From Phycisphaerae bacterium (GTDB lineage Bacteria; Planctomycetota; Phycisphaerae; Sedimentisphaerales; Anaerobacaceae), in NCBI GenBank assembly GCA_016782865.1, contig JADHXR010000078.1, forward strand, positions 1 through 35,772: 35,772 nucleotides of DNA. Direction: 5' to 3'. The translations under genes and the position numbers were made by a program. Under the pieces are notes generated by a model, which saw only the letters and a program-made list of their open reading frames with translations, did not search any database and had not been told where the DNA came from. Shown one piece after another: positions 33,862 to 35,772 of this stretch; the first letter of the stretch is position 1, and the number at the start of each line of letters is the position of its first letter.

Positions 33862-35229
33862 GACAGAAAATCCAATGAAGCCTATTGCCTGGCAAATCCA
33901 GGGATGGAATACGCGGTCTATTTCCCGGGCGGAGGCGAGGTTAAGCTGGATATCAGTCCGCTGAAGAGGCCGGGCACAATCCGTTGGCTGGAGATATCTT
34001 CCAGCAAATGGGAGAAACGGCAGGAACTCAAGCCCGCCCAGAGCGTCACCCTAGGCCCGCCGGAGTCCGGCGCATGGGTCGCCCTGCTAGTCGAAGGGAC
34101 TGCGCTGCCGTCCGGGAATGGAAATGCGACTTCGGCACAGACCATCCAGGCTCCATATCCATCCAGTCAGGTAGTCAGGGCGATGAGGCTGGACTGGTCA
34201 ACACATAAACGCTTTGCCCAGGGTAGTGATAATTTCCAACTTGCCTGGGCGGATGACAATCATTTGTACGGTGCATGGGGCGACGGGGGAGGCTTCGGCG
34301 GCACAAACGCGGACGGAAGGGTCAGTCTCGGTGTGGCCAGAGTGGAAGGGCCGTGGAAGGATTACAGTGGATACAATGTTTGGGGCGGAAAACACGCCGA
34401 AAATCCGGCCCAATTCAAGGGCAAAAGCTGGGGTATGATTTGCATCAAGGGTGTTCTCTATATGTGGGTTGTCCCTGATTATTCAAAAGATGGACAAATC
34501 TCGCACTATTCGGAAGCGAGATTGGCTAAATCAACCGACCACGGCACCCACTGGACCAAGGCGAACTGGGCATTTTTCGAATCGGAAAAACTCATCATAC
34601 CAACTATCTGTAACTTCGGAAAAAACTATGACGGCGCCCGTGACAACTACGTTTATCATTACTTCATTTGTCCACAGGAATATTTGCCGCCTCGCGATAT
34701 AAAAAGGGTGGCCAGAGATCTTATTGTGCATAAACCGGGAAGGATTTATCTGGCAAGGGTGCATAAAGACGAAATATTCGATGGTCGCGATAATTACGAA
34801 TTCTTTACCGGCCTGGACAAGAACGGCTCGCCGAAATGGGGTGGTGTTTCAGCGAAACAGCCGGTATTTGAAGACAAAAACGGAACAGGCTGGTGTATGA
34901 GTGTCAGCTATAATCCCGGCCTTGGCCGTTATATTCTTTGCACCGAACATACTGAATCGTGTAAAGGAAACCTGGGCGTTTTTGATGCTCCTGAGCCATG
35001 GGGGCCGTGGACAACGGTAGAATATATTGACGGCTGGGGTAAAGGCCATGTCGAACTGAACAATTTTTTCTGGAGTTTCCCCACAAAATGGCTCAGCAAT
35101 GACGGTCGCGAATTCACACTCGCTTTCACAGGAGCCGGGGGCGGCCTCAACAACGATAGCTTCAATACGGTCAGAGGAAGATTCATTTTGAAGGATGTTT
35201 CAGGTCGTCCGGCCGTAAGAAATCCGTAA
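33862..35229 (+). pseudogene. Downstream half of copy C: collagenase-type domain plus beta-propeller
   Basis: This open stretch is in the same frame as copy C, directly after its TAG. The first possible ATG is at 33904, which lacks a signal peptide and has only a poor ribosome site, so independent secretion is unlikely. The first 75 codons complete the PF12904-like domain (GMEYAVYFPGGGEVKLDISP, ESGAWVALLV). From about 34150 a new module starts that looks like a sialidase/GH43-like beta-propeller: FQLAWADDNHLYGAWGDGGG, LGVARVEGPWKDYSG, KSWGMICIKGVLYMWV, ARLAKSTDHGTHWTKANW and VFDAPEPWGPWTTVEY. The Ser/Asp-box-like STDHGTHW and the exposed acidic residues suggest an exo-acting glycosidase or glycan-binding propeller; DUF4185 is another possibility. 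A shortened copy of this propeller lies at 26561-27166. Confidence 0.75.
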
Positions 35230-35266
35230 ATGCAATTGAAAGCAAAATTGATTCAGGGAGACAAGA

Positions 35267-35772
35267 ATGAGAAAATCACGAATAATCCTTATCATAGTAT
35301 GTAGCCTTTTTCTTGTGTGTATTCGAGCCGATGCAGGAGATGCGAAACATAAAGTAGAAAACACGAACCGGATCAAGCCATACGCAAGAAATCCTCGCTA
35401 CTGGCAATACAACGGCAAGCCGGTGCTGCTGCTGGGCGGCACCGATGACGACAACCTGTTCCAGTGGGAGGCTGAGAGACTCGCGGCCCAGCTTGATCTG
35501 TTGGTCTCCGTCGGCGGCAACTACGTTCGCAACACGATGAGCGACCGCGACAAGGGCAACGTCTACGCCTTTGCCCGTGTCGGAGATCGCTACGACCTGG
35601 ACACCTGGAACAAAGAATACTGTCAGCGGCTGAAGTCATTCCTACGTCTGGCCGCCGATCGCGACGTCATCGTGCAGATTGAGCTGTGGGATATGTGGGA
35701 CCTGATGCGCGGCAATTGGGCTCGCCACCCGTTCAACCCGCTGAACAACGTCAACTACACCGCCGCCGAATC
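35267..35772 (+). CDS. TIM-barrel glycosidase family copy D, cut by window end
   Basis: ATG 35267 follows a GGGAG site and begins a signal peptide (SRIILIIVCSLFLVCIRADA). The open frame runs to the last base without a stop (168 complete codons). The mature start NRIKPYARNPRYWQYNGKPV and the blocks LLLGGTDDDNLFQWEAERLA, GGNYVRNTMSDRDKGNVYAF, DVIVQIELWDMWDLM and HPFNPLNNVNYTAAE align with copies A to C. The catalytic half lies beyond the window. It is closest by eye to copy C in the DDDNLFQW region and to copy A in the NRI(K/R)PYARNPRYWQY region. It lies 37 bases after the propeller stop, so the cluster continues to the right. Confidence 0.9.
   Translation, partial: MRKSRIILIIVCSLFLVCIRADAGDAKHKVENTNRIKPYARNPRYWQYNGKPVLLLGGTDDDNLFQWEAERLAAQLDLLVSVGGNYVRNTMSDRDKGNVYAFARVGDRYDLDTWNKEYCQRLKSFLRLAADRDVIVQIELWDMWDLMRGNWARHPFNPLNNVNYTAAE

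Noticed and set aside
1..35772. CRISPR array, rRNA genes, prophage or conjugation genes
   Set aside because: No regularly spaced short repeats, rRNA-like segments or phage/plasmid proteins were seen on either strand.

Overview
The window looks like a chromosomal segment of a free-living, polysaccharide-degrading bacterium of the PVC group, most likely a planctomycete of the Phycisphaerae/Sedimentisphaerales type. This is inferred from content only: a sulfatase, FGE-like (SUMF1) domain proteins, neutral-ceramidase-like proteins, FG-GAP proteins, large secreted beta-helix and TIM-barrel proteins, usable Shine-Dalgarno sites and mid-to-high GC. No rRNA, ribosomal protein or other taxonomic marker is present.

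Layout. (1) 1-1160: the possible 3' end of a gene, a truncated DDE transposase remnant on the minus strand, and an intact tRNA-Lys(TTT) with a good sigma-70 promoter. (2) 1188-6511, minus strand: a signalling block, read right to left as a secreted double metallo-beta-lactamase-fold protein, a soluble four-PAS histidine kinase, and two small Rcp1-type response regulators, the last one broken by an in-frame TGA. (3) 6922-13265, plus strand: an operon-like run of a Tat-type sulfatase, two tandem paralogous secreted proteins of unknown function (about 600 aa each) and an FGE-like lipoprotein, ending convergently with an SppA-like S49 peptidase. (4) 15037-19664: an FG-GAP repeat protein, a pectate-lyase-like/FGE-like fusion, and a DUF1284-like protein carrying a near copy of the lyase's signal-peptide segment, followed by a terminator-like hairpin. 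(5) 20219-23051, minus strand: two tandem neutral-ceramidase-like paralogs, one with a Tat-like and one with a Sec signal. (6) 23229-35772, plus strand: a secreted transglutaminase-like/jelly-roll protein, then a cluster of predicted glycosidases. This cluster includes an apiosidase-like (GH140/DUF4038) enzyme and four copies of a TIM-barrel family recognisable by a conserved NPRYWQY...LLLGG segment near the mature N-terminus.

The four copies are in different states: A (25530) has an internal deletion, B is fused to the C-terminus of a DUF5060-type glycosidase in a 1243-aa protein, C (32683) is interrupted by an amber codon and otherwise runs on into a beta-propeller module, and D (35267) runs off the window. 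Nearly all plus-strand products carry export signals, so the genes plausibly cooperate in periplasmic or surface breakdown of a complex, partly sulfated, pectin- or RG-II-like glycan. The substrate is inference. The most striking features are the expanding and decaying glycosidase array, the unknown paralog pair beside the sulfatase, and several clean gene lesions whose ancestral state can be read from paralogs in the same window.
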